From contig CANGKZ010000034.1 of assembly GCA_947454705.1 (NCBI GenBank), positions 1 to 57,126 of the forward strand: a DNA stretch of 57,126 nucleotides, read 5' to 3'. The DNA is from Verrucomicrobiota bacterium. GTDB taxonomy: Bacteria; Verrucomicrobiota; Verrucomicrobiia; Limisphaerales; UBA9464. Below, piece by piece: positions 1 through 8,450 of the stretch. Below the pieces are notes generated by a model, which did not search any database, was not told the origin of the DNA, and saw only the letters and a list, made by a program, of their open reading frames with translations. The translations under genes and the position numbers were made by a program. Every line of letters starts with the position of its first letter. The first letter of the stretch is position 1.

Positions 1-37
1 ATTCCCCCGGCCAAGTCGTAGACCTTGGACTTTGGAC

Positions 38-547
38 CTACTTCCCCCCCATTCCACCCGGATTCTGCGGCGGAACGAGGGTGTTCAAGTCCACGGAACC
101 TTCCTTGCTCAATCGACGCGTCCGGCTTGTGGATCCGCCGCCGTAGAGGGTGCTGTTGATTTTGTAGGAGACCTGATGCGAGGAGTAGATGCGGAATGCC
201 GCGCGCATCAGGCGGAAGGTGCTGAGGTGGACGGTGACCTTCTGGGTGACGGTTCCCAGCCGGGGAACTTCGATGGTCTCGCCGTTGAGTCCCTGGCCGA
301 TGTACACACCATCGAGATAGATCTTGTGGGCCGCCCCGCGAAGGACGATGGGATCGGGCGTCGCGTTTTGCAGGCGGACGGTGAAGACAAACTCCACCTC
401 GCCCTCGGAACCGTGTGAGGAATCCACATTCACCAGCGTCACATCGAAATCCGTGTCATCCGGCACGGTGGCGCAGCTGCTGAACAGCAAAGCCACCACC
501 AGCCAAAGGGAGGACCACCGGAGCAGCGGAGCGAACGCGGGTTTCAT
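38..547 (-). CDS. LEA14-type lipoprotein, secreted
   Basis: This is a 169-residue protein with a lipoprotein signal: a basic start, a hydrophobic stretch and a lipobox-like LLFSSCA with the cysteine near residue 23. The rest is a single beta-rich domain resembling the water-stress/LEA14 (WHy) type, with segments such as VEFVFTVRLQNATPDPIVL and GTVTQKVTVHLS, so it is probably anchored to a membrane facing the periplasm. The frame stays open far upstream, but the ATG at 547 fits because the signal peptide begins there. No function beyond a general envelope or stress role can be inferred. It is transcribed away from the next gene. The family call is by resemblance only. Confidence 0.7.
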   Translation of the reverse strand: MKPAFAPLLRWSSLWLVVALLFSSCATVPDDTDFDVTLVNVDSSHGSEGEVEFVFTVRLQNATPDPIVLRGAAHKIYLDGVYIGQGLNGETIEVPRLGTVTQKVTVHLSTFRLMRAAFRIYSSHQVSYKINSTLYGGGSTSRTRRLSKEGSVDLNTLVPPQNPGGMGGK

Positions 548-658
548 TTTTGGTAACCCTGACCCTGGGGGAAACTCCCGGCAAGATTTCGATCCGCGAC
601 GGTGACGTGCCGGGAATGTGGATTGCGATGTTCGCGCCCCTTGGACAGGTTGGAGGTG

Positions 659-1477
659 ATGAATCCCTGGACTGAAACCCTCGCGGTGACGGCTCTGGCG
701 GTTTTCGGAGCGTTGCTGGGGTGGGGCTGCTCGCGGTTGCGCGCGCCCTGGTGGGGATTGGGTTACCTGGTTCCGATGTCGGTGGTGCTGGTTCGGGTCG
801 TGGTGGCGCGCCGACCCGAGTGGGCGCTGCATCCGCTGATCGCCTGGCAATGGACGGGACGCTGGGCGTTTGCCGGCGCTGCTGCGGCGGTGGCCATGCT
901 GTTCGCCACGCTCGTTCCAAAACTTCCGGTGAAACGCGACCGGTGGGCACTCGGAGGATTGGTGATCGTTCTGGTCTCGTACCTGGGGATCTGGCCAACG
1001 GTTTCCGCCGCCTGGAGCCGGGATCGCCTCATGTCCCTGGTGACCTCGATTCCGCCTGATGGGGTTTGCCGGCAAAGCACGGACTACACCTGCGGGCCGG
1101 CGGCCGCGGTGACCGTATTGCGTCGCCTGGGAGTGTCCGCGGAGGAAGGAGCGCTCGCGCTCGCTGCGGGGACGAGTCCCGCCGTTGGAACTCCACCGGA
1201 AGCTCTGGTTCGGGCGATCAAGGAGCAGTTTGGCTCGCAGGGAGTTCGTGCAGAGCTTCATGGATTCCGATCCGTGGACGATCTTTCATCGCACCTGCCC
1301 GCGCTGGTCGTGGTCCGATTCGGACTCCTTCTGGACCACTGGCTGTGCGTGATCGAGAACCATGGGGAATGGTTGACGGTGGCGGACCCGCTGTCGGGCC
1401 CGGTGAAAATGAGTCGTTCGGAGTTGGAGTCCCGCTGGCGTCATGAGGCGGTCACGCTGCGTCGTGAATCTCGATAA
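659..1477 (+). CDS. Membrane protein with C39-like cysteine peptidase domain
   Basis: The protein has 272 residues. The first 120 or so residues hold several hydrophobic helices (MNPWTETLAVTALAVFGA and two or three more). The C-terminal part is a C39-like papain-fold domain: QSTDYTCGPAA carries the oxyanion glutamine and candidate catalytic cysteine, LDHWLCVIE the histidine, and VADPLSGP the aspartate. The triad therefore looks intact. C39 domains usually cleave double-glycine leaders in bacteriocin exporters, but there is no ABC transporter here and no obvious small substrate gene nearby, so the substrate is unknown. I chose the ATG at 659 because a GGAGG lies just upstream and translation from 602 would only add a poor, cysteine-rich leader. 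Confidence 0.75.
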   Translation: MNPWTETLAVTALAVFGALLGWGCSRLRAPWWGLGYLVPMSVVLVRVVVARRPEWALHPLIAWQWTGRWAFAGAAAAVAMLFATLVPKLPVKRDRWALGGLVIVLVSYLGIWPTVSAAWSRDRLMSLVTSIPPDGVCRQSTDYTCGPAAAVTVLRRLGVSAEEGALALAAGTSPAVGTPPEALVRAIKEQFGSQGVRAELHGFRSVDDLSSHLPALVVVRFGLLLDHWLCVIENHGEWLTVADPLSGPVKMSRSELESRWRHEAVTLRRESR

Positions 1478-1557
1478 TCGGTCGAGGGCCCTCCCTTGTT
1501 CGGGTGACACCGCACTTTTTCTTTTCTGCCACGGCCAATGACGACAGGATCGCGGAC

Positions 1558-2727
1558 GTGTCCACGAAATCCCCCCGCTCCCAGGATTCGGCCCGCGCCG
1601 GCAAGTCCGCCTCCGACACCGCGACTCCCGCCGCCTCGCAGCGTGTGATGTCGATCGATGCGCTGCGCGGCATGGACATGTTCTTCATCGTGGGCATGGA
1701 GGAGGTGTTCGAAGCGGTCTCGGAAATGTTTCCGATGAAGCCGTCGATCAACGACCGCTTGCAGCACGCTCCCTGGGCCGGGTTTCATTTCTACGATCTC
1801 ATCTTTCCGCTGTTTGCCTTCATCATCGGGGTGTCCCTCGTCTTCTCGCTCTCCAAGGCGGTGGCCACCGAAGGAAAAACCCAGGCATCCATCAAGATTC
1901 TCAAGCGAACGGTCATTCTGATTCTTCTCGGCATTCTCACCTACCGGGGCATTGCCGACGGGGTGGACCGAATCCGACTCCTCGGCGTGCTGCAACGGCT
2001 GGCGCTGTGTTCCTGCGGCGCGGGGCTCGCCTTCGTGTGGTTGAACACCCGGGGGTTGATCGCGTTGACGGTGTCGCTCCTGGTGGGCTACTGGGCGATG
2101 CTGACCTTCATTCCGGTCCCGGGATTCGGGGCGGGGGATTTCACCGAGGGGCACAACCTGACCAACTGGTTCGACAAGATGTATCTGCCGTTCCGGAAAT
2201 GGGACGGGGATCATGATCCCGAGGGAGTCCTGAGCACGTTGCCGGCGATTGCGTCGTCGCTGCTCGGAGTCTTCGCCGGATTGCTGATCAAGAACCCGGC
2301 GATCGTCCCGGCGCGCAAGGTCCGCCTGCTGGCGGCCTGGGGCGTGGCTGGAATCGTCACCGCGCTCCTCTGGCACCTGCAGTTCCCGATCATCAAGAAG
2401 ATCTGGACCTCGTCGTTCGTTCTCCTCACTGCGGGAATCAGCTCCCTGCTGCTGGCGTTCTTCTATCAGGTCATTGATATCATGAACTTCCGCGCCTGGT
2501 GCCAGCCGTTTGTCTGGATTGGCACCAATGCGATCACCATCTACCTGATCGCCCACGTGGTCAGCCTCGACAACCTGGCCAAGCGGTTCGTCGGCGGACC
2601 CATCATGAAGTCGCTCGACGGCATGCACCACGGTCTCGGATCGCTTTTGGTCGCGTTGCTGGGAGTGACCTTCTCGTTTCTCATCTGCCGCTTCTTTTAT
2701 CAGCGGAAGATTTTCCTCCGCGTCTGA
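1558..2727 (+). CDS. DUF5009 / heparan-glucosaminide N-acetyltransferase-like membrane protein
   Basis: About 389 residues long, with roughly ten transmembrane segments. It opens the membrane domain with SIDALRGMDMFFIVGMEE, the N-terminal signature (LDALRG-type) of the COG4299/DUF5009 acyltransferase group related to lysosomal HGSNAT. Members are thought to pass an acetyl group across the membrane to a sugar. A poorly conserved polar N-terminus of about 30 residues precedes the first helix. The GTG at 1558 is preferred because an AGGA lies about eight bases upstream; an in-frame GTG at 1504 would add 18 residues. A second member of the same family is at 43234-44355. The exact substrate is not known. 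Confidence 0.8.
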   Translation: MSTKSPRSQDSARAGKSASDTATPAASQRVMSIDALRGMDMFFIVGMEEVFEAVSEMFPMKPSINDRLQHAPWAGFHFYDLIFPLFAFIIGVSLVFSLSKAVATEGKTQASIKILKRTVILILLGILTYRGIADGVDRIRLLGVLQRLALCSCGAGLAFVWLNTRGLIALTVSLLVGYWAMLTFIPVPGFGAGDFTEGHNLTNWFDKMYLPFRKWDGDHDPEGVLSTLPAIASSLLGVFAGLLIKNPAIVPARKVRLLAAWGVAGIVTALLWHLQFPIIKKIWTSSFVLLTAGISSLLLAFFYQVIDIMNFRAWCQPFVWIGTNAITIYLIAHVVSLDNLAKRFVGGPIMKSLDGMHHGLGSLLVALLGVTFSFLICRFFYQRKIFLRV

Positions 2728-2849
2728 ACGCGGGGGGCGGTTCCGCAGCCCTTCAAATGCGGGGAAGACCGTCTCGTTCTCTTGGCTGCATCAACTCTCG
2801 TAACGGAGTCGGGTTGAACTTCCGCCCTCGGAGTGAAAGGGTGGGCTTC

Positions 2850-4274
2850 ATGGTGCTCTCGCCTCGATTCACGGTTTCTCGAACGCTCCGCGTTTTCATG
2901 GCGTGGAGTCTTGTTTGCGCGTGCGTGGGATTCGCGCGTGCGATGGTGCCGTTTGAGATCGATGTGGTGGAGAAGGGGACCGGATGGCCGGTGCCCCAGG
3001 TCGAGTTGCGCACGGTGCATCACGTTCGGTTCATCTCGGACAACGCTGGCGTGGTGGCCTTTGATCTTCCCGAGTTGATGGGCGTGGAAACGTGGCTGTT
3101 TGTGTCGGCCCACGGATACGAGGTGCCCGCGGACGGCTTCGGCTATCGCGGCGTGCGGGTCACACCGAAGCCGGGGCAGAAGGTTCAAATCGAACTCACG
3201 CGAACCCAACCTGCGCGCCTGTTGGGGCGTCTCACCGGGGCCGGACTGTTTGCGGAAAGTCAGAAGCTCGGACGCGAAACCAACTGGGTCGAGAGCGGCG
3301 TGCTCGGCTGCGACAGTGTTCAGAACGCAGTCTGGAAGGGGCGGCTGTTCTGGGCCTGGGGGGATACGATGCTGGCGAAGTACCCGCTGGGGATTTTCGA
3401 CATGACCGGGGCCACCACTCCGATTCAGCCGCTCACCTCGTTTCAACCGCCGCTTCGTCTGAAGTTTGACCATTTCCGCAACGGAACCGGCGGGGTGCGC
3501 GGGATCGCGAAAATGCCCGGATCGGGACCGACCTGGATCAGCGGCGTGGCCAGTGTTCGCGATGCCCGCGGAACGGAACGTCTGGTGGCCACCTATCAAA
3601 AGATCCAGCCGCCACTGGAGGCCTACGAGATTGGGCTTTGCGCTTGGAACGAAGAGGCCGGGGAGTTCGACCGGGAACTGGTGCTGTGGAAAAAGTCCGA
3701 TGGCGTACCGCGTCCGGAACGGTTTCCCGACGGGCATCCGTTCCTCGCCACCAATGCCGCGGGGCAGGTGGCCCTGTTGTTCGGCAATCCATTCCCCACC
3801 TTGGCGTGTCCGCCCACCTTCGAGGCGTGGCGGGACACCAACCAATGGGAGGTGCTGCATCCGCCCGACCTGCTGACCAACGCGGTGGGCGGCGGTCCGA
3901 TCCGTCCCCACAGCGGCAGCATGGCGTGGAATTCATTTCGTCAGCGTTGGGTGACGGTCTTCATGCAGGCGTTTGGCAAGCCCTCGGGATTTGGTGAGTT
4001 GTGGTATGCCGAAGCGTCCGCGCCCACCGGCCCGTGGGGATCTGCAGTCCGCGTGGCCACGCACGACAACTACACCTGCTACAATCCGCGGCTGCATCCG
4101 GAGTTCACCTCGACCGGCTCCCCGCTGTTGCTGTTCGAGGCCACCTTCACCAAGGAGTTCGCGGATCGCGCCACTCCGGTTCCGCGGCATGATTACAATC
4201 AGGTCCTGTACCGACTCGATCTCACGGACCCCGCACTGGCCCCGGCGCAATCGGTCCCCAAGCCCGACCGTTAA
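2850..4274 (+). CDS. Secreted protein, CarboxypepD_reg-like domain plus DUF4185-like propeller
   Basis: The protein has 474 residues. After a Sec signal peptide (ending around FARA, residue 32) comes an N-terminal beta-sandwich of about 85 residues (VVEKGTGWPVPQVELRT ... GQKVQIELTRTQ) that resembles carboxypeptidase regulatory-like domains. The remainder looks like a beta-propeller, with RLFWAWGDTML near the start and repeated Trp/Gly-rich blades, resembling DUF4185 and distantly glycosidase-type propellers. I see no certain catalytic residues. The ATG at 2850 has a GAAAGGG about ten bases upstream and begins the signal peptide; earlier in-frame sequence belongs to noncoding DNA and the end of the preceding gene. 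It probably acts in the periplasm on polysaccharide or protein, but this is inference. Confidence 0.6.
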   Translation: MVLSPRFTVSRTLRVFMAWSLVCACVGFARAMVPFEIDVVEKGTGWPVPQVELRTVHHVRFISDNAGVVAFDLPELMGVETWLFVSAHGYEVPADGFGYRGVRVTPKPGQKVQIELTRTQPARLLGRLTGAGLFAESQKLGRETNWVESGVLGCDSVQNAVWKGRLFWAWGDTMLAKYPLGIFDMTGATTPIQPLTSFQPPLRLKFDHFRNGTGGVRGIAKMPGSGPTWISGVASVRDARGTERLVATYQKIQPPLEAYEIGLCAWNEEAGEFDRELVLWKKSDGVPRPERFPDGHPFLATNAAGQVALLFGNPFPTLACPPTFEAWRDTNQWEVLHPPDLLTNAVGGGPIRPHSGSMAWNSFRQRWVTVFMQAFGKPSGFGELWYAEASAPTGPWGSAVRVATHDNYTCYNPRLHPEFTSTGSPLLLFEATFTKEFADRATPVPRHDYNQVLYRLDLTDPALAPAQSVPKPDR

Positions 4275-4286
4275 CTCCTGGGCCTG

Positions 4287-4496
4287 TGGAGTGCGGTGGC
4301 AGAGCGGAGCGTCGACACCGCTTTTGAAACCGGCCGTCGTGTGGCCCCGACCGGTCCCATCGCACCGAGGTAAGAAAAGGGCTCCCGGCGTTGACCTGCC
4401 CGCTCCGCGTCTCCGCGCCTCCGCGGTTCCTTCATCCCGTTCCTCGGTGGGCGTTGAGCAAAGCGGCGTGGCGCTCCGCTTCCCGCCGCACTCCAA
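4287..4496. repeat. REP/BIME-like dispersed element, copy A
   Basis: This element of about 210 bp has imperfect inverted ends. The left end begins GGAGTGCGGTGGCAGAGCGG (4288 on) and runs into ACACCGCTTTTG. The right end is AAAGCGGCGTGG ... CCGCCGCACTCC (4460-4494). Each end can itself form a hairpin, GCGGTG/CACCGC on the left and GCGGCG/CGCCGC on the right. The middle contains CCGCGCCTCCGCGGTTCC. A second copy in opposite orientation is at 8113-8304. The stretch 4275-4618 holds no gene I can support; besides this element it contains a GACTTTGGACC fragment at about 4519. Confidence 0.75.
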
Positions 4497-4618
4497 AAGG
4501 GATCGGCGACTCGGTTCGACTTTGGACCTCGAGTTCCGCCTCCGGCCAAAAAATTCCCGAAACGATCTTCCTACGCCCACTTGCCGGTCCGGGGTGCATC
4601 CACCACCTTTCGTCCGAC

Positions 4619-6349
4619 ATGAGTTTGCTGCCCTTCGGGTCCCTGCCGGCCCATTCCGCACGACGCTTCGTTCCCACGGTCATCGATCTGGGGAATTGGG
4701 ATCAGATCCGTCCGCTCTTCGACCAGCTCACGCAACGGGCCGCGGAAGTGAAGACGCTCGCGGAGTTCGAGCACTGGATCCTCGACGGCGGCGAGCTGTC
4801 CGCGGCGTTGGATGAAGAGGGGGCGCTGCGCTACATCGCCATGACCTGCCACACCGACAGCCCCGAGGCGGAAAAGGCATACCTGCATTTCGTCGAGCAG
4901 ATCGAACCACAGCTCAAGCCCCGCCAGTTCGAGCTTTCCAAGTTGTACCTCCAGCACCCGTTGCGGGCCTCGCTGCCCAAGGCGCGCTATGAGGTGTTCG
5001 ATCGCGACACCCAGTTGCGCGTGGAATTGTACCGCGAGGAGAATGTCGCGCTGGAGACCGAGGATGCGAAGATCGGCAACGAGTACAACAAGCTGACCGG
5101 CGGACTCACCGTGGAATTCCGCGGCGAGGAAAAGACGCTGGTGGCCATGGGGCGGTTCCAGGAAGACCCCGACCGTGCCCTGCGCGAGGAAGCCTGGCGC
5201 AAGGTGGTGGAGCGCCGCCTGCGCGAGGAGAGCAAGTTTGACGACCTGATGGATCAACTGGTGGCGCTGCGCCACAAGATGGCCCTCAACGCGGGGTATG
5301 CGAACTACCGGGACTACGCGTTTCGGGCGCGTGGCCGTTTCGACTACACGCCGGCCGATTGCGAACGCTTCCACGACGCCATCGAAGCCGAGGTGATGCC
5401 GATCCTGAAGACGCTGCAGAACCGCCGTCGCACCGAGATGGGCCTGACCTCTCTGCGTCCGTGGGATCTCGCGGTCGATCCCCTGTCGCGTCCGGCGCTG
5501 AAGCCGTTCACGCAATCGGCCGATTTGGAGACCAAGACGCAGATCATTTTTGATCGCCTCGATTCCGGCCTGGCCGCGGGGTTCCGTCAAATGCGCGAGC
5601 TCCGGCTCCTCGACCTCGACAACCGCAAGGGCAAGGCTCCCGGCGGCTACCAGAGCACGCTGTCTGAGACCCGCCTGCCGTTCATTTTCATGAATGCGGT
5701 TGGACTGCAGCGCGATGTGGAAACGCTGCTCCACGAAGCCGGACATGCGTTTCACGCGCTGGCGACGCGCGATGAGGATTTGTACGCGTATCGCGGCGCT
5801 CCGATCGAGTTCTGCGAGGTGGCGTCGATGGCCATGGAGCTACTCGCGGCTCCGCATCTGGATGTCTACTACACTCCGGACGAATGCCGCCGGGCGCGTC
5901 GCGTGCACCTCGAGGGCATCGTGGGAGTCTTCCCCTGGATTGCCACCGTCGATGCCTTCCAGCACTGGATGTACACGCATCCCACCCACACGCGCGACGA
6001 GCGTCGTGCGGCCTGGAACCGTTTGATGGATCGATTTGCCGGAACGGTGGATTGGACCGGATTTGAATCCGTTCGCGCATCGCTCTGGCACAAGCAGCTG
6101 CACATTTTCCTCTATCCGTTCTACTACGTGGAATACGGCATCGCGCAGCTCGGAGCCCTGCAGGTCTGGGCCAATGCAGCGGTCGATCCCGCCAAGGCGC
6201 TCGCCGAATATCAGTCCGCGCTGGCACTGGGTGGGTCGCGTCCGCTTCCCGAGCTGTTTGCCCGCGCGGGCGGACGCTTTGATTTCAGCCGCGACTCGTT
6301 GAAGCCGCTCGCCGAGCGGGTTCGCCGCGAGTGGGAATCCCTCGCATGA
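4619..6349 (+). CDS. M3 family oligoendopeptidase (zinc metallopeptidase)
   Basis: The protein has 576 residues, the usual size for oligoendopeptidase F-like M3 enzymes. The zinc site LLHEAGHAFHAL (HExxH with the second histidine) is near residue 370, followed by the glutamate-bearing segment APIEFCEVASMAMELL, which supplies the third ligand. The C-terminal helical region contains FYYVEYGIAQLGALQVW, typical of M3 enzymes. There is no signal peptide, so it should degrade short peptides in the cytoplasm. The start ATG at 4619 begins the conserved protein; upstream is the repeat element. Its last codon overlaps the start of the first rhomboid gene (ATGA), which suggests translational coupling. 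Confidence 0.92.
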   Translation: MSLLPFGSLPAHSARRFVPTVIDLGNWDQIRPLFDQLTQRAAEVKTLAEFEHWILDGGELSAALDEEGALRYIAMTCHTDSPEAEKAYLHFVEQIEPQLKPRQFELSKLYLQHPLRASLPKARYEVFDRDTQLRVELYREENVALETEDAKIGNEYNKLTGGLTVEFRGEEKTLVAMGRFQEDPDRALREEAWRKVVERRLREESKFDDLMDQLVALRHKMALNAGYANYRDYAFRARGRFDYTPADCERFHDAIEAEVMPILKTLQNRRRTEMGLTSLRPWDLAVDPLSRPALKPFTQSADLETKTQIIFDRLDSGLAAGFRQMRELRLLDLDNRKGKAPGGYQSTLSETRLPFIFMNAVGLQRDVETLLHEAGHAFHALATRDEDLYAYRGAPIEFCEVASMAMELLAAPHLDVYYTPDECRRARRVHLEGIVGVFPWIATVDAFQHWMYTHPTHTRDERRAAWNRLMDRFAGTVDWTGFESVRASLWHKQLHIFLYPFYYVEYGIAQLGALQVWANAAVDPAKALAEYQSALALGGSRPLPELFARAGGRFDFSRDSLKPLAERVRREWESLA

Positions 6350-7029
6350 GTTCGGTCCCGCCGCCCCTGGCCACTCCGGTTCCGCCGGCGTCGATCCTGC
6401 CTCCCAGCCGCAAGGTGGCGGTGACGCGCGTGATCATTGGCCTGAACATTTTGGTGTTCCTCTGGCAGCTCTCGCTGCAGGGGCCCAAGTGGCTCGCGTT
6501 CGAGCAGCGCTACGCATTGAGCCTCGACGGAATGATGGCGGGGGCGTGGTGGCAGTTTTTGACCTATCAGTTTCTTCACGGAGGCTGGGTGCATCTGCTG
6601 TTCAACCTCTTCTTCCTCAACTCGCTGGGGCCGGTGCTCGAAGACACCCTGGGGGCGCGGCGTTATCTCGCGCTTTATCTGGTAAGCGGAGTGGTGGGGG
6701 GAGCCATTCACCTTGCCGGTGCCTGGCTGTGGCCCGGTGTGTTTGGGCATCCGGTGGTCGGGGCTTCGGCCGGCCTGTGCGGCTTGCTTGCGGCGATCTG
6801 CACCATCTACGCCGAGGAGCCGCTGGAGGTGAGGCTGTTCCTCATCATTCCCGTGATCATGCGCGCCAAGTTTCTCCTCCTCGCGGTTTCGTTGATCAGC
6901 ATGGCGGGAATCCTCCTGGGTTGGGGAAATGTGGCCCACCTGGCCCACTTCGGCGGTCTGCTGGGTGGGTTGCTGGTGCTGAACGTTCTCAATATCGAAA
7001 CCATTCCGGTGGAGCCGCCGGTCGAGTAG
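6346..7029 (+). CDS. Rhomboid family intramembrane serine protease (first of two)
   Basis: This 227-residue protein has six or so transmembrane helices after a proline-rich N-terminus of about 25 residues. Rhomboid signatures are present: HGGWVHLLFNLFFLNSLGP, the nucleophile motif GASAGLCG (Ser about 141) and the histidine helix HLAHFGGLLGGL (His about 201). The catalytic dyad is therefore intact, and it should cut membrane proteins within the bilayer. The start overlaps the stop of the M3 peptidase by the ATGA arrangement, so the two are probably co-translated. A second rhomboid follows after 77 bases. The substrate is unknown. Confidence 0.88.
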   Translation: MSSVPPPLATPVPPASILPPSRKVAVTRVIIGLNILVFLWQLSLQGPKWLAFEQRYALSLDGMMAGAWWQFLTYQFLHGGWVHLLFNLFFLNSLGPVLEDTLGARRYLALYLVSGVVGGAIHLAGAWLWPGVFGHPVVGASAGLCGLLAAICTIYAEEPLEVRLFLIIPVIMRAKFLLLAVSLISMAGILLGWGNVAHLAHFGGLLGGLLVLNVLNIETIPVEPPVE

Positions 7030-7106
7030 GTGAATCAGAAACGGTACAATCCCGCCGCTCAAACGGCCGTTGAATTTGGTCCGTTGTGCACTAGGGTGTC
7101 TTTCAG

Positions 7107-8027
7107 ATGATCTACGATCGGGATTACATGAGGGAGCCGGAACGGCGGCTTCCATCGGCCACCACGGGCCTCCTGATCGTGCTCGGCGTCTGCTTTCTCG
7201 CGCAGGCGATCACTTATTTCGTCGGATCCTTCCGGTTGATCGACCAGTTTGGACTGAGCCTTTCCGGCATCCGGCACGGCCACTGGTGGCAGTTGCTGAC
7301 CTTTCAGTTGCTGCACTCGTTTCCCTCCCCGTGGCATGTGCTGGGCAACGCGTTGGTAATCTACTTTTTCGGCCGCACCGTGGAATCGGTGTTGGGATCG
7401 GCCCGGTTTCTGACGGCGTTCGTTCTGGGTGGCGTGGTGGGTGGGCTGCTCCAGTTGTTGATCTTTTTGACGATCCCCGGGACCAGCACCCTTCCGGTGG
7501 TCGGTGCTTCGGCCGGCGCGTCGGCGTTGGTCGCGATTTTCTGTCGGTTGTTTCCCGACCGTGAGGCCACCTTCGTGATCTACTTTTTCCCGGTGACGCT
7601 TCGGGCCCGGTATTTCCTCTGGGCGGCCTTTGCGATTTCCGGATGGGGCGCGTTGTTCGCCTGGTCGGGAGTTGCCGAGGGTGCGCACCTGGGGGGATTG
7701 CTCTTCGGTGTGGCCTGGGTTTCGTGCATGCAGGAGGACGGTGTGTTGCGCACGGCGTTGGCCCGGGTGCAGGGGTTGTTTGCGCGGCGTCCCGTGCCGA
7801 TGAAGCCCAGCGAGACGGCCCGCCGCCGGAAGCTCGAGTTCGATGCCCTCGAGCGAAAGCCCACGGCCTCGTCGGCGAGTGCACCGGCGCCGGACGGGGA
7901 GTTCATTTCCAAGGAAGTGGATCCGATCCTCGACAAGATCGCGGCGCATGGAATCCACAGCCTGACCGATCGCGAGAAGCGCATCCTCGAAGCCGCGCGC
8001 GACCGCATGGGCAACCGCGGACGATAG
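7107..8027 (+). CDS. Rhomboid family protease with C-terminal cytoplasmic extension (second of two)
   Basis: The protein has 306 residues. Residues 1-210 form the rhomboid core: WQLLTFQLLHS, GNALVIYFFGRTVES, nucleophile motif GASAGAS (Ser about 135) and GAHLGGLLFGVAW (His about 194). Residues after about 220 are hydrophilic and end in a conserved-looking segment, KEVDPILDKIAAHGIHSLT followed by REKRILEAARDRM, which resembles the short C-terminal domain (DUF6576-like) found on rhomboids in this phylum and Bacteroidetes. It lies directly behind another rhomboid, and the similar GASAG surroundings suggest an old duplication. The active-site dyad is intact in both copies. Confidence 0.88.
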   Translation: MIYDRDYMREPERRLPSATTGLLIVLGVCFLAQAITYFVGSFRLIDQFGLSLSGIRHGHWWQLLTFQLLHSFPSPWHVLGNALVIYFFGRTVESVLGSARFLTAFVLGGVVGGLLQLLIFLTIPGTSTLPVVGASAGASALVAIFCRLFPDREATFVIYFFPVTLRARYFLWAAFAISGWGALFAWSGVAEGAHLGGLLFGVAWVSCMQEDGVLRTALARVQGLFARRPVPMKPSETARRRKLEFDALERKPTASSASAPAPDGEFISKEVDPILDKIAAHGIHSLTDREKRILEAARDRMGNRGR

Positions 8028-8112
8028 TTGCCGCCGCCGCCGCGGGAGAAGACGAGCTGCGAAAAGGGAGTCATGCGAGGTGGGGCACCTCGGCGAACCA
8101 AGTCGCCGGTCG

Positions 8113-8304
8113 CTTTGGAGTGCGGCGGGAAGCGCAGCGCCACGCCGCTTTGCTCAACGCCAACCGCAGAGCAGAGCGAAAGAGCCGCAGAGGCGCGGAG
8201 ATAGCGGCAATAGTGGCGCAGGAGTGATGGAGACCGGTCGGTTTAAAGGCACGTACGGTCTCAAAAGCGGTGTCGACGCTCCGCTCTGCCACCGCACTCC
8301 AAAG
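8113..8304. repeat. REP/BIME-like dispersed element, copy B (inverted relative to copy A)
   Basis: About 190 bp, flanked by CTTTGGAG on the left and CTCCAAAG on the right. The left hairpin unit starts GGAGTGCGGCGGGAAGCGCA (8117) and runs to CACGCCGCTTTGCTC. The right unit is AAAAGCGGTGTCGACGCTCC ... CACCGCACTCC (8263-8300). Read on the opposite strand it matches copy A end to end, including the inner GCAGAGGCGCGGAG block. The gene-free stretch 8028-8450 otherwise contains low-complexity CATCCAGTATCTAGCATCC-type sequence just before purB and no gene I can support. Confidence 0.75.
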
Positions 8305-8450
8305 GCTCCAGCATCGATCCAACGCGCAAATGGGGTCTCTCATCCAGTATCTAGCATCCAACATCTCTGCCCCATCTTCGTTCTCCCATCTCCGATCCCG
8401 GTCTTTCCTTTTCCCTTTGCCGGTCCGGCCGGACCGGTACCTTCGGCGCG

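Noticed and set aside
1066-1446. Plus-strand frame overlapping the C39-like protein
   Set aside because: It is an alternative reading frame inside a gene with clear catalytic motifs.
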